Of a stretch of DNA of 64,000 nucleotides, positions 53,125-63,210 are shown one piece after another. Source of the stretch: Sulfurovum sp. XGS-02 (lineage in GTDB: Bacteria; Campylobacterota; Campylobacteria; Campylobacterales; Sulfurovaceae). The DNA lies in assembly GCF_023213175.1 (NCBI RefSeq), contig NZ_CP093312.1, forward strand, positions 2,108,001 through 2,172,000. The letters run 5' to 3'. The position numbers and the translations under genes are program-made. The notes beneath the pieces are model-generated. The model was not told the DNA's origin. It saw only the letters and a program-made list of their open reading frames with translations, and searched no databases. How positions within the stretch are numbered: the stretch's first letter is position 1; every line of letters starts with the position of its first letter.

Positions 53125-53856
53125 CTAGTCCATCACTATGTAACGACGCATCTTTTTGATCTCTCTGAAGTCAATACTTCCTTCGACCGCTTCCAAGCTA
53201 TCATTCATCGTCACTTCCCCGGTAGGTGAGATGATGGATGATGAACTTGCCATATCTTCATCACAGGCGTTGGAGACGACCACATAACATTGATTCATCA
53301 CCGCCAGAGCACGGGAGAGTACTTCGAGATGTGTTTTGCGCTGTTTCCCCCATCTTGAAGGGACAAACACCACATCTGCACCCTCTACCTGCTGCCATAA
53401 CTCCTTAAACCGCAGCTCAAAACAGATCAGTATGGCATACTTCACCCCTTCGATCTCAAAAGGTTTGATCCTCTTCTTTTTTCCTTCAAGAAAATAGAGG
53501 TCCTCATCCCCCAATTTAAAGAGTTTTACCTTCTCCTGCCGATGCACTACCTTATGCTTATGGATCACCACTGCCTGATTCACAAAATGCTCACCCTCTT
53601 CAAGAATCAACGTGAAGACCACTATCTGCTCATCCACCTCTTTTTTGAGTGTTTTCAGTGCATTGGCAGAAAATTTTGCAGCCGTGGCCATATGTTCATA
53701 ATCGAACGCGGTCAAAAAGACTTCGGGTGCCACAACAATATGTTTGTCTTGGTGTTCTTTCAGGTGGTAAAGCAGTGTATCGAGGTTTTCCTGATACCGT
53801 TTGTGAGAAGGAAGCTGCAGCGTGACAACTTCCATGGTTTTAGGCAGGATCAACAT
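53125..53856 (-). CDS. Carbon-nitrogen hydrolase, nitrilase family
   Basis: 243 residues. The catalytic triad is visible: Glu in VVAPEVF near 44, Lys in RQEKVKLF near 113, Cys in AILICFELRF near 145. Family members cleave amides or nitriles. The substrate is unknown. It lies 8 bases after nrdB and may be co-transcribed. Confidence 0.87.
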   Translation of the reverse strand: MLILPKTMEVVTLQLPSHKRYQENLDTLLYHLKEHQDKHIVVAPEVFLTAFDYEHMATAAKFSANALKTLKKEVDEQIVVFTLILEEGEHFVNQAVVIHKHKVVHRQEKVKLFKLGDEDLYFLEGKKKRIKPFEIEGVKYAILICFELRFKELWQQVEGADVVFVPSRWGKQRKTHLEVLSRALAVMNQCYVVVSNACDEDMASSSSIISPTGEVTMNDSLEAVEGSIDFREIKKMRRYIVMD

Positions 53857-53864
53857 GCAAAGAC

Positions 53865-54884
53865 CTAAAAGTCATCCAGGTCCAAACTTCCTTTGGAGTA
53901 GTTCGTTACATTCCCTTCAAAGAAGTTCGTCTTTTGATCATTAAACTGTGAAAAGTTGTCTACCCATTTGATAGGATGTTCCACATTATAGATCTTCTCG
54001 AGTCCCACTGCATGCAGTCTTTTATCCGCAAGATACTGAATATACTGCTCGATGATATCATCTGTAAGCCCCAGTATCTGACCCTGAGTGATATAAGCTC
54101 CCCATTCACACTCAAGTTTTACTGCAGACCTGAACATTTCATACACTTCATCGATCAGCTCTTTGGTAAAAAGATCCGGTCTCTCTTTTCTGGTAGAGTT
54201 GATCATATTTTGGAACAGAAGAAGGTGTGTCACCTCATCTCTTTGGATAAAACGTATCATCTGTGCGGTTCCAAGCATTTTATCGGAACGTGCCAATGTA
54301 TAGAGATAGGCAAACCCACTGTAAAAATAGATACCCTCAAGAATCTGATTGGCGAACATCGCTTTTACGATATTGGAATCTGTAGGGTTGTTTGTGAGAT
54401 CTTCATAGACCTTTGCTATGGCATCATTTTTGGACTTGAGCATCATATCTCTTCTCCAGAGCTCATAGATCTCTTTTGAATTTGTCGATATACTGTCTAC
54501 CATTACGGCATAGCTTTGGGAGTGTAATGCCTCTTCAAATGCCTGTCTTACCAAGATAAGGTTGATCTCGGGAGAAGTCATGTAAGGGTTAATGTTATCC
54601 ATGATGTTATTGGTCTGAAGAGAGTCCATAAAAATAAGTTGCGCAAGTACTTTATCGTACGCCGACTTCTCTGCATCCGTAAGGTTTTTATAGTCATTGA
54701 CATCACGGGTCATATCCACTTCTTTTGGGAACCATGTGTTATTTAGCATCATCTCCCATAGATTATAGGCCCATTGGTATTTGATGTCATTGAGTTCAAA
54801 TATCCCTGTAGGATCACCACCAAATATCTTACGTTCTCCTGTTTTCTCTTCTGAATCAGGATTGTATATTCTTTTTCTTTCCAT
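53865..54884 (-). CDS. nrdB: Ribonucleotide reductase small subunit
   Basis: 339 residues of the class I R2 family. The di-iron ligands can be read as Asp/Glu in [29 protein letters not shown], and [10 protein letters not shown]. It supplies the radical to NrdA. The C-terminal tail ends SLDLDDF, the part that docks on NrdA. GGTGGAGAG precedes the ATG. nrdA is 1.6 kb upstream on the same strand, not adjacent. Confidence 0.95.
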   Translation of the reverse strand: MERKRIYNPDSEEKTGERKIFGGDPTGIFELNDIKYQWAYNLWEMMLNNTWFPKEVDMTRDVNDYKNLTDAEKSAYDKVLAQLIFMDSLQTNNIMDNINPYMTSPEINLILVRQAFEEALHSQSYAVMVDSISTNSKEIYELWRRDMMLKSKNDAIAKVYEDLTNNPTDSNIVKAMFANQILEGIYFYSGFAYLYTLARSDKMLGTAQMIRFIQRDEVTHLLLFQNMINSTRKERPDLFTKELIDEVYEMFRSAVKLECEWGAYITQGQILGLTDDIIEQYIQYLADKRLHAVGLEKIYNVEHPIKWVDNFSQFNDQKTNFFEGNVTNYSKGSLDLDDF

Positions 54885-55112
54885 CTCTCCACCTTGATAA
54901 TTTTTTCATCGATTATTTTAAAACATTATACACATTTTGGCTGATGATTTAGTAAGAATAATTCGATGAATGATTGATAAAAAAACAAACTCAAATGAGC
55001 GCTTGAGCTTGTACCCTTTAGACCTTCAACATCTATCGTCATTCTCGATGACGAAGAGGTGCTAAAGATCTGAACAATGCCCTAAGACACACAAACGTTT
55101 AGATAGGAGGAT

Positions 55113-55373
55113 CTACTCTTCCCATTTATGTTTATGTGGGGTTCGTTCCAAATACTCATGATCATAGTCGTCATCATCATAGTATTCGTCATCTGCATCT
55201 GCCCATCCGAAAAATTCATCCGTAAAGACCTTATCATACCCCATCTCAACAAGCATTTCGTCAAGTACCGGATAATCTGTGCCTTTCGTTCTGCAATAAT
55301 TCATAAGCGTTTGCATGTCCTCTTTCCCAACCCCGTTTACTTTCAAAGCAAACTCAATCTCTTGGAAGGTCAT
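55113..55373 (-). CDS. Small acidic conserved protein
   Basis: 86 residues, helical first half (MTFQEIEFALKVNGVGKEDM) and a strongly acidic Asp/Tyr-rich segment near 60-72, ending in HKHKWEE. Cytoplasmic by appearance. No family is recognised. It lies between nrdA and nrdB on their strand. Confidence 0.65.
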   Translation of the reverse strand: MTFQEIEFALKVNGVGKEDMQTLMNYCRTKGTDYPVLDEMLVEMGYDKVFTDEFFGWADADDEYYDDDDYDHEYLERTPHKHKWEE

Positions 55374-55599
55374 CCTACCCTCTCCTATTTTTTTAAATCA
55401 CTGCTGATTAGACAGTTTCTCTGGAAGTTTTTATGTTTCTATCCATATTGGAATTATATGTCAAAATCTGAGATTTTACGCTAAAAAAAATCTTAATTTA
55501 TCTAAAAAATAATGCTGACATTTTTATCATGGATGATCCTGTTTAGAGGAAGATGTAAAGGCGTAATAAAAAGGTAACTTTTCATGGGAAGTATTTTTG

Positions 55600-55940
55600 A
55601 AAAAAGGAGTTGCACCCATCAACGGAGAGTCAAGATGCATACAAAGTGAAAAGCTACCTAGAAAGCCTGAAGTGTCAAAAAGGGATAAAGAGTCCTTCAT
55701 GACTTTCTTGTGGTAAGTATAACTCCATTGTATGAAACAAGTGTGAAATCTATCTGGCATTCATTCTCAAAGCGTATGATTCTTCTACCCTTTACCTTGC
55801 CAGACCCAACTTTTGAAACAAGATAACTCTCTTAAAGGAGGGTATTCACATGAGATGAGAATGCCCGTATATACACAAAAGCTATCTAGAAAACCATCGA
55901 GGCTTATAAAAGGGAGGGAGGAGTAACCTCAGTGGTTTTC
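55600..55940 (+). ncRNA. Two tandem structured repeats, possible non-coding RNA
   Basis: Two units about 229 bases apart share AAAAGCTAYCTAGAAARCC and, further on, AAAAGGGA. In each, the stretch from AGAAA forms a long hairpin. In unit 1, AGAAAG and TGAAG pair with CTTCA and CTTTCT (55660-55708). In unit 2, GAAAACCA and GAGG pair with CCTC and TGGTTTTC (55889-55940). The stems differ in sequence but pair in both, which suggests selection on RNA structure. Unit 2 has a further hairpin (GGGTATTC/GAATGCCC, 55840-55866). The loops are rich in GGA. No known RNA family is recognised, and the strand is inferred. Confidence 0.5.
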
Positions 55941-56402
55941 ATGCTGCTATTATAATCGTCTTGTGTGTAATGTTTGTGAAATTTATACGTGACTGGAAAA
56001 GTCATGCTTTAATCGTCAATTTGGCCACTTTTCAGTGCCTATAATAAGCATCTTTTTTATTTTTTTAATACCAGAGCTTAAAAAGAGGTTTAAAACGTCT
56101 TATTTCGCAATTTAGATAGCTTTATTCACCTTTTAAAGCTTTTTAACACCCACTGTACTAATTTATAATAGTTTTTACACAAAAAAATCTATTGATAAAG
56201 AAAGAGCGATTTCTTGCAATAGCCATTTTCATTTTATATATATCGGGACGAGACTTTTTTGGGATTCGTTTTATTCTTTCGTTGCATCAACAAAGAAAAA
56301 AAGAATGAAGGGGAAAGAGATCAAAGTTTTAGATTTAAAAATATCAGTTAGCACAGAAATTGTAGTAACTGTATAGAAACTAACTTATTAAGTATAAAAG
56401 AG
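55941..56402. other. AT-rich non-coding region after nrdA
   Basis: No convincing gene. A small hairpin TGACT-GGAAA-AGTCA lies near 55991, and AGTTAG/CTAACT arms enclose about 28 bases near 56350-56385. Nothing else is recognised. Confidence 0.5.
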
Positions 56403-56436
56403 TAAAAAACAGAAATATTCTCTTTATCAGAGAATA
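56403..56436 (-). terminator. Terminator of nrdA
   Basis: On the minus strand TATTCTC-TGATAAA-GAGAATA is followed by a T-rich tail (TTTCTGTTTTTTAC), 37 bases after the nrdA stop codon. Confidence 0.75.
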
Positions 56437-56472
56437 ACTCCTATTTTAGTCCTTACTCACATCTATGTGTCA

Positions 56473-58842
56473 TTATTGACAACCGACACACTCCATAGAT
56501 CTATCTTCTACATCATTAGAAGATTCAGGAGATTGCGATCTTAGATAGTAGGTAGACTTCAATCCAAACTTCCAAGCATTCATGTAGATCTCATTGAGGT
56601 ATTTACCACTTGCTTTATCCAGCGTGATAAAGATATTGAGACTCTGTCCCTGATCCAGCCATTTTTGTCTGATAGCTCCTGCTTTGACAAGAAGGTTTTG
56701 ATCAAGATCATAACTAGGTGTATAGTACTGCCATGTGTCTGCCGTAAGATTCGGTGCAACGACCGGGATGAGCCCTGAGAGGTTCTCTTCAAACCACTTT
56801 CTTTTATAGACCGGTTCGATCGCTTGTGTTGTACCTGTCAAAATAGAGATAGAACTTGTCGGTGCGATAGCCATAAGGTAACCGTTTCTCATACCGTCTG
56901 TTTTAACTTTTTCTTTCAGCCCCTGCCAGTCATGGCTATATCCAAAGAGACCGCCTCTGTCAACCAGTTTACATGCATTCTCATTTGCTTTATCAATAGG
57001 GAAAATACCTTTGGACCAGTCTGAACCTTCAAAGTTCGGATAGGCTCCTTTCTCCAATGCCAGGTTACTGGATGATTCAATGGCATAATAAGAGAATGAC
57101 TCCATCACTTCATCTATCTTGGTAAAGTGGTCATGACTTCCCCACTCTATCTGATGTTCTGCAAGCATCTGTGACTCACCCATGACACCAAGACCGATGG
57201 ATCTTGACTTTTCATTTGTCTTCTTTACTTTTGCCAAAGGATAGAAGTTCAGGTCAATCACATTGTCAAGCATACGGATCGCGGTAGGCACAACACGCTC
57301 CATATCTTCTTTGGTATTGACATTGGCAAGGTTGACAGATGCAAGGTTACATACCGCTGTATCACCATCCGTTTTTTCTTTGTCAACGATCCATATCTGC
57401 TTACCATTAAGGCTGTCAAGTGCTGTCACCTTTTTAGCCGGTTTTGTTTTTCCGTTGTCTACCGTGAGCATCTCATTTTCATCATAGGCTTCGGTCGTTC
57501 CATCTTCGAATGTGAAACGTGTTTTATAGGTGTTCGGTGCAGTGTTTTGGAAGATCTCTGTACAGAGGTTTGTACTTCTGATCACACCTGCATGCTTGTT
57601 AGGGTTTGCTTTGTTTGCCGTATCTTTGAACGTAAGGAACGGGTTTCCTGTTTCAAAGTAAGATCTCAGCATCTCCTTCCAAAGCGCTTTTGCAGAGACT
57701 CTCTCTCTGGTAATATTATCATCTGAATTTTCAAGCTCTATATAACGTGCCTCGAACTCATCCCCATAGAGTGTTGTCAACTCTGACACTTCAAATGGAT
57801 CAAAGAGTGTCCACATCTCATCTGCTTCTACCCTTTTCATAAAGAGGTCATTGAGCCACATCGCAGGGAAGAGGTCATGTGCCCTACGACGCTCTTCACC
57901 CGAGTTCTTTTTCAAGTCAAGGAAGTCACGTACGTCAACATGCCACGGTTCAATGTAAACAGCGATAGCCCCTTTACGTGTACCAAGCTGGTCCACTGCG
58001 ATGGCAACATCGTTGGCGATTTTGAGGAAAGGTACGATACCCCCTGCGGCATGCTTATGCCCATCGATATATGAGCCCATACCACGGACGAGTGACCAGT
58101 CCCAACCGATACCTCCGCCAAATTTAGAAAGTAATGCCATCTCTTTGTATCCGTCAAAGATTCCTTCAATATTATCCGGTGTTGACCCGATGTAACATGA
58201 ACTCAGTTGATGTCTCGGCGTTCTTGCATTGGACAGGGTCGGTGTTGCTGCCATCACTTCAAACTTACTCAAAATGTCATAAAACTTTTTCGCCCATGTT
58301 TGACAGTCAAACTCATTTTGCGCCAGGAACATGGCTACACCCATAAAGAGCTGCTGAGGCAATTCAATAGGCGTTCCGCTACGGTCTTTTAAGAGATATC
58401 TGTCATAGAGTGTACGAATACCAAGATAGGTAAATTGCAGATCACGCTCAGGCTTAATGTAATCGTTAAGATCGTCAAGGTCATATTTGTCTTTCAATCC
58501 AAGAACGATACGCCCCTCTTTCTCTCCACGTTCAAAATGTTCACGCAGATGGTTATAGCCTGTAAAACCGGTTACTTTATGGTAGAGATCGTAAAGAAAA
58601 AGTCTAGCAGCGACAAACGTCCAGTCGGGTCTGTCAATGTCTATCTTGTCAACCGCTGTTTTGATCAGCGTTTGCTGTATCTCTTGAGAAGAGATCATGT
58701 CACGAAATTGGAGCTTTGCATCCACCTCAAGTTCACTTTGACTTACCCGCACAAGTCCCTCTACTGCTGCGGCTGTATACTTCTGAATCTTGCCTACATC
58801 TAAAGTCTCTACTCTACCGTTTCGTTTAACAACTCTGATCAT
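56473..58842 (-). CDS. nrdA: Ribonucleotide reductase large subunit
   Basis: 789 residues from MIRVVKRNGRVETLDV, the usual Campylobacterota start, with AGGGA before it. A TTG 23 codons upstream (58911, with AAGG) is the alternative and would add a hydrophilic tail. ATP-cone at the N-terminus; active-site elements NLCTEIFQNTA and NLASVNLA; C-terminal redox pair CVGCQ. It reduces ribonucleotides with NrdB. Confidence 0.94.
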   Translation of the reverse strand: MIRVVKRNGRVETLDVGKIQKYTAAAVEGLVRVSQSELEVDAKLQFRDMISSQEIQQTLIKTAVDKIDIDRPDWTFVAARLFLYDLYHKVTGFTGYNHLREHFERGEKEGRIVLGLKDKYDLDDLNDYIKPERDLQFTYLGIRTLYDRYLLKDRSGTPIELPQQLFMGVAMFLAQNEFDCQTWAKKFYDILSKFEVMAATPTLSNARTPRHQLSSCYIGSTPDNIEGIFDGYKEMALLSKFGGGIGWDWSLVRGMGSYIDGHKHAAGGIVPFLKIANDVAIAVDQLGTRKGAIAVYIEPWHVDVRDFLDLKKNSGEERRRAHDLFPAMWLNDLFMKRVEADEMWTLFDPFEVSELTTLYGDEFEARYIELENSDDNITRERVSAKALWKEMLRSYFETGNPFLTFKDTANKANPNKHAGVIRSTNLCTEIFQNTAPNTYKTRFTFEDGTTEAYDENEMLTVDNGKTKPAKKVTALDSLNGKQIWIVDKEKTDGDTAVCNLASVNLANVNTKEDMERVVPTAIRMLDNVIDLNFYPLAKVKKTNEKSRSIGLGVMGESQMLAEHQIEWGSHDHFTKIDEVMESFSYYAIESSSNLALEKGAYPNFEGSDWSKGIFPIDKANENACKLVDRGGLFGYSHDWQGLKEKVKTDGMRNGYLMAIAPTSSISILTGTTQAIEPVYKRKWFEENLSGLIPVVAPNLTADTWQYYTPSYDLDQNLLVKAGAIRQKWLDQGQSLNIFITLDKASGKYLNEIYMNAWKFGLKSTYYLRSQSPESSNDVEDRSMECVGCQ

Positions 58843-59075
58843 CTTTTCCCTGTCCTTTTGTGTTGCTTTGTCATCGTTTTTTATGACATTGATTAATCCG
58901 ATTTTACTCAAATTTACCTTGTGTATTTTTGAAAAGTTGTATCATTTTTAGACATCTTTTTTATAAGATTTGGTGATGGCGTTTGAAAGGCTCTCTACCG
59001 GGGAGATTACAAAAGTATAAGGGTTATTTATAGGGGTGAAAGGGGAGGGGAAAAGTGTGATTGATCTATATTTTT

Positions 59076-59096
59076 TCATGGGCGAAGTGCCCATGA
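59076..59096 (-). terminator. Perfect hairpin after purB
   Basis: TCATGGGC and GCCCATGA pair across five bases, 11 bases past the purB stop codon. The T-run lies on the other side (plus-strand 5'), so on the purB strand it lacks a U-tail. It may still stop transcription or protect the mRNA end. Confidence 0.5.
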
Positions 59097-59106
59097 TAGA
59101 CTCTAT

Positions 59107-60435
59107 TTATTGAAACACTCTTTTGAAAATAGCATCTACATTTTTTGTGTAGTAGTCATAATTAAAACATTCTCTGATCTGTGCCTCGGAAAGTTTAGAT
59201 CTTAACTCTTCGTCTGCAAGCAAGTGTCCCAGGTACAAAGATTCACCTTCGTCATTCGTCGTTGGTTTACCTTGCTGGATCTCTTCCCATACTTTCATTG
59301 CATTTCTTTGAACGATCTTATACGCATCTTCTCTGCTTACACCCGCTTTAGGAAGCTCCAGCAGTACTCTTTGAGAGAAAACCAATCCACCCGTAAGGTT
59401 AAGGTTCTTCATCATGTTCTCAGGCATGACTGTAAGGTTTGCAATGACACTGTTCATTCTGTGCAGCATGAAGTCAGAAGTGATAAACGCATCCGGAAGC
59501 CAAAATCTTTCAGTAGATGAGTGAGAGATATCTCTTTCATGCCAAAGTGCTACGTTTTCCATAGCCGGAGCAGCATAGGCTCTTATCATACGTGCAAGAC
59601 CTGTAATGTTTTCTGTCAAAATAGGGTTTCTTTTATGCGGCATAGCAGAAGAGCCTTTTTGACCTTTGGCAAAATATTCCTCAGCTTCATACACTTCTGT
59701 TCTTTGCAAGTGTCTGACCTGCACTGCGAATTTTTCTACAGAAGAAGCCATCAATGCCAAAGCAGTTGCCAGTCTTGCATATCTGTCTCTATGTACGACC
59801 TGGTTTGAACAAGGCTCAGGTTTTAAACCCAGTTCAGCCATGGCCAACTCTTCAAGCTCAAGCGGCGCATGTGCAAAGTTACCCATCGCACCTGAGATCT
59901 GACCTACAGCGATCACTTCCATTGTCTCTTCAAGGTTCTTAAGATGTCTGGCCATCTCATCATACCAGACTGCCAAAGTCAAACCAAATGTAATAGGTTC
60001 TCCATGGATACCATGACTTCTTCCTACCATAAGAGTCATTTTATGTTCTTCGGCACGTTTCTTGATAGACTCCATGAGCATCTTTGTATCTGCAATGATG
60101 ATCTCCAGAGAAGCTTTCATCTGGAGAGCAACACCTGTATCTACTGCATCTGAAGATGTCATACCATAGTGGAACCATCTGGACTCTTCTCCGAGACTTT
60201 CGCTGACACTGGTGTTAAAAGCAATAAGATCATGTTTTGTAATCGCTTCTATCTCTTCTATTCTCTCCACTGAGAATGTAGCATTGTTCACGATCTTTTC
60301 GCAATCGTCATCAGGAATAAGCCCCAGTTTATTCCATGCTTTCACAGCGGCTTTTTCAACCTCAAGCCATGCTGCATATCTTGCATGTTGTGTCCAATGT
60401 TTTGCCATCTCTTCTCTTGAATATCTTTCAACCAT
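59107..60435 (-). CDS. purB: Adenylosuccinate lyase
   Basis: 442 residues. The fumarase-superfamily signature GSSAMPHKRNPI near 263 and TSSDAVDTG near 93 are present. It acts twice in purine synthesis, releasing fumarate. It is divergent from the pseudouridine synthase gene across 138 bases. Confidence 0.95.
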   Translation of the reverse strand: MVERYSREEMAKHWTQHARYAAWLEVEKAAVKAWNKLGLIPDDDCEKIVNNATFSVERIEEIEAITKHDLIAFNTSVSESLGEESRWFHYGMTSSDAVDTGVALQMKASLEIIIADTKMLMESIKKRAEEHKMTLMVGRSHGIHGEPITFGLTLAVWYDEMARHLKNLEETMEVIAVGQISGAMGNFAHAPLELEELAMAELGLKPEPCSNQVVHRDRYARLATALALMASSVEKFAVQVRHLQRTEVYEAEEYFAKGQKGSSAMPHKRNPILTENITGLARMIRAYAAPAMENVALWHERDISHSSTERFWLPDAFITSDFMLHRMNSVIANLTVMPENMMKNLNLTGGLVFSQRVLLELPKAGVSREDAYKIVQRNAMKVWEEIQQGKPTTNDEGESLYLGHLLADEELRSKLSEAQIRECFNYDYYTKNVDAIFKRVFQ

Positions 60436-60573
60436 TTTCTTTTCCTTGGTGTTTTACATTGCAACCCTCGTTCCCATGATCTCTGTGGGAATAGATATTT
60501 CAATACAATATAGAAACAAATTTTTTATGCTAGAATTCTACCAAAATAGCAGTTATATAAAGGTGAAGCAGAG

Positions 60574-61503
60574 ATGCCATTTGTTAAAGAGAAGTTTACA
60601 GTAGCAGAGAAAATGCCTGCATTTGTATTTATCATGCGTACCTTTAATATGTCACAAGGACAAGCCCAGCGTGTCATCTCCAAAGGCAGGTTACTGATCG
60701 GGAACAACTCTTTTTTCCGTTCCGGAGAGCATATAGAAGGTGAAGTGGAAGTGGTCTATTTCAAACCCTCTTCACAAGGGAATTTCCCTCTCTTTCATAC
60801 CAAAGACTTTATGGTCTTTGAGAAATATTCCGGTGTACTGGTCCATCCCAATACGATGGCAACCCCCTACTCCCTCCTCGATGAGATCCGTAGTGTTTCT
60901 GGTGATGATGCCAATGCTGTGCACCGTATAGACATGGAGACATCCGGATTGCTTTTGGCAAGTAAGCATAAGCACTCAGAATCTTTTTTGAAGCGCTCCT
61001 TTGAAGAGAGAAGTATCCAGAAATCCTACCTTGCATGGGTAGACGGTAAACTCACAGAACCCTTCTCTTCGAAAGAGCGTATCAAGGTCAACAGTGACTA
61101 CAGCCAAAGCAAACACAAGGTCTTTATCTCTGAAGAAGGTAAAGCTTCGCATACAGATTTCATCCCTCTTGAATATGATGAAACCCTTGATGCTACGCTC
61201 GTTGCCTGTTATCCCCATACAGGGAGAACACATCAGATCAGAGTCCATTTGTTTCACGTGAAACATCCTATTTTGGGTGATCCCCTATATGGAACGACAT
61301 TCAAAACTGCCAATGCTTACCTCGAAGAGGAACTCAGCCAGGAAGACCGTATAAGAGAAACAGGCGCAAGTAGACTGATGCTGCATGCCCATAGTCTGAC
61401 CTTCAGTATGGGATCAAAATTTCATATAGAGAGTAAAAGTGATTTTGCTCAGATGAAAGAGCTGATCTGCGAGAAAGAAAAAAGAGTCTTTAACAAAAGT
61501 TAG
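60574..61503 (+). CDS. RluD-family pseudouridine synthase
   Basis: 309 residues: an S4-like N-terminus (MSQGQAQRVISKGRLLIG) and the catalytic motif AVHRIDMETSGLLLASK near 115, with the nucleophilic Asp. HTGRTHQIRVHL near 217 is also typical. It modifies uridine in rRNA or tRNA; the site is not predictable. A perfect parS site lies within its coding sequence. Confidence 0.9.
   Translation: MPFVKEKFTVAEKMPAFVFIMRTFNMSQGQAQRVISKGRLLIGNNSFFRSGEHIEGEVEVVYFKPSSQGNFPLFHTKDFMVFEKYSGVLVHPNTMATPYSLLDEIRSVSGDDANAVHRIDMETSGLLLASKHKHSESFLKRSFEERSIQKSYLAWVDGKLTEPFSSKERIKVNSDYSQSKHKVFISEEGKASHTDFIPLEYDETLDATLVACYPHTGRTHQIRVHLFHVKHPILGDPLYGTTFKTANAYLEEELSQEDRIRETGASRLMLHAHSLTFSMGSKFHIESKSDFAQMKELICEKEKRVFNKS
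61250..61265. promoter_or_regulatory. parS site 1
   Basis: TGTTTCACGTGAAACA, the canonical ParB-binding palindrome with no mismatch, inside the pseudouridine synthase gene (codons for LFHVKH). Confidence 0.9.
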
Positions 61504-61510
61504 GAGAAAG

Positions 61511-61612
61511 CTACTTCTCCTCATCACTCCTGGAATCATAGATAAACCAACCTACTCCGATCGCTGCAACAATGATAATAAATCCCAACATAAAAAGTTC
61601 CAAAGTTGACAT
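61511..61612 (-). CDS. Small single-helix membrane protein after rlmN
   Basis: 33 residues, [20 protein letters not shown] and a charged tail ending DEEK. The ATG overlaps the rlmN stop codon (TAATG), with GGAGAAG before it, so it is probably translationally coupled. One membrane helix. The function is unknown. Confidence 0.65.
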   Translation of the reverse strand: MSTLELFMLGFIIIVAAIGVGWFIYDSRSDEEK

Positions 61613-62682
61613 TACACTTCTCCTTCTAATTCCTGTTCGCGTAGCTGACCGCAGGCTGCTGATATATCCAGTCCTTTAGACTCACGTATTGTACAATGCA
61701 ACCCTCTTTTAGTCAGGTACTCCTGAAACTCTTTCATATCTTTTTCACTAGGACGCTTGAACTCCGTACCTCCGTACGGATTAAAATATATCAAATTGAC
61801 CTTGGCTTTAATACCGTCAAGAAGAGAGAGAAGTTTCTTTGCTGCAGAGATATCATCATTGACATCCTTGATGACAAGATACTCAAACATCACTCTTTTT
61901 CTGTCATTGACAGGAAAGTTTTTTACCGCAGTGATGATAGACTCAATATTGTATGCCTTGTTAATGGGCATCAACTGTTGTCTCAACTCATCGTCAACCG
62001 CATGTAAAGAGATGGCCAGATTTACGCCCAGTTCCATTTTCCCAAGTTTTTCTATCTTTGTACTGAGTCCGGAGGTAGAGATGGTTTGTCTATGTGTGGC
62101 TATGGCCATACCCTCAGGATCAGCAAAGATCTTGACGGCTTTCGCCACTTCTGTCAGGTTGTCAAGTGGTTCACCCATCCCCATGAAAACAATATTGACA
62201 CGACGGTTGGCATCGATCGCATTGTCTTTTTTGATCATCCGTACCTGTTCAACGATCTCACCCGCTGTCAGGTTACGCATAAAACCGCCCTTTGCGGTCA
62301 AACAAAAGGCACACCCTACCTTACACCCTACCTGAGATGAGATACAAACCGTATAACGCTCCTGATGTTTTACAGAGCCATCTTCATGATACTCTTTCTC
62401 TCTCATTAAAAGCAGTACAGATTCCACTGTATGTTTATCATGAAGTTCGAAAAGATATTTACGGCTTCCGTCTTTAGAATTTTGTACCATGACTGTTTTG
62501 AGAGGGGTAAGGGTATACTCCTCACCCAGTTTTTCTCTCATCTCTTTGGGTAGGTTTTTCATCTCTTCAAACGAATCTGCATACTTATGGTAGATCCAAT
62601 TGTATATCTGCTTCGCACGGAAAGAGGGCTTGATCACTTCACCTAACTCTTCTTTTGTCAGATCTTGTATTATTTTTTTCAT
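61612..62682 (-). CDS. rlmN: Dual-specificity 23S rRNA/tRNA A2 methyltransferase
   Basis: 356 residues, a radical SAM enzyme with CKVGCAFC near 117 (CxxxCxxC iron-sulfur motif). A further conserved cysteine lies near the C-terminus in ISAACGQL. It methylates C2 of A2503 in 23S rRNA and A37 in some tRNAs. It starts right after the nucleosidase gene. Confidence 0.95.
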   Translation of the reverse strand: MKKIIQDLTKEELGEVIKPSFRAKQIYNWIYHKYADSFEEMKNLPKEMREKLGEEYTLTPLKTVMVQNSKDGSRKYLFELHDKHTVESVLLLMREKEYHEDGSVKHQERYTVCISSQVGCKVGCAFCLTAKGGFMRNLTAGEIVEQVRMIKKDNAIDANRRVNIVFMGMGEPLDNLTEVAKAVKIFADPEGMAIATHRQTISTSGLSTKIEKLGKMELGVNLAISLHAVDDELRQQLMPINKAYNIESIITAVKNFPVNDRKRVMFEYLVIKDVNDDISAAKKLLSLLDGIKAKVNLIYFNPYGGTEFKRPSEKDMKEFQEYLTKRGLHCTIRESKGLDISAACGQLREQELEGEV

Positions 62683-63207
62683 CTATTTACTTTCTTTTAT
62701 ATACTGGGTTAATCTCAGCATTGCTTCTTTATGGTTATCCATAAAATCTCTGTGTGCATTCTCATCACAATAGTTGGTCACAATGAAAATACCTGCCGCA
62801 GGAATATCAAAAGATTTTGCTACCTTCAGTACAGCATAGTATTCCATATTCTCTAAGTGGATATTTTTGGAAAGATACGCCTTCCCTATACTTTTATCCG
62901 TCGTAATATAATTGGAACTGTTCACGATTGTTTCACGTGAAACATCTTCTGCCGTGGAGACCATATTGTCTATAGGGGTATAGGAGCCCCCTGTGAAGAA
63001 ACTGTTCTCTATGTTCGCTGCTGTTTTTGATTCTACAATGTCAAAGACTTTCTTTTTACCATACGAGCCTGCCGTACCTACGAACAATAGAAACTTTGGT
63101 TTTTGAGACAAACACAAACGTGTTAAATTGATCGCAACATCTGTCAACCCAATGCCGACAGGCAAAGCAAAATCAAATTGCTCGCTCTCTCCTGCACAAA
63201 TGATCAT
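62683..63207 (-). CDS. Nucleoside phosphorylase/nucleosidase-family protein
   Basis: 174 residues, shorter than typical MTA/SAH nucleosidases (about 230). GIGLTDVAINLTRL near 18, LLFVGTAGSYG near 40 and HLENMEYYAVLKVA near 116 fit the PNP_UDP_1 superfamily. It acts on purine nucleosides or similar. A role in futalosine or methylthioadenosine metabolism is possible in this phylum but not shown. It contains the second parS site. Confidence 0.78.
   Translation of the reverse strand: MIICAGESEQFDFALPVGIGLTDVAINLTRLCLSQKPKFLLFVGTAGSYGKKKVFDIVESKTAANIENSFFTGGSYTPIDNMVSTAEDVSRETIVNSSNYITTDKSIGKAYLSKNIHLENMEYYAVLKVAKSFDIPAAGIFIVTNYCDENAHRDFMDNHKEAMLRLTQYIKESK
62929..62944. promoter_or_regulatory. 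parS site 2
   Basis: TGTTTCACGTGAAACA again, identical to site 1 and 1.68 kb from it, inside the nucleosidase-family gene. Confidence 0.9.
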
Positions 63208-63210
63208 AGG

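Noticed and set aside
55527-55760. 77-codon minus-strand frame
   Set aside because: Composition (Ser, Phe, His rich) is unlike the proteome, no ribosome site is seen, and it lies across the first structured repeat.
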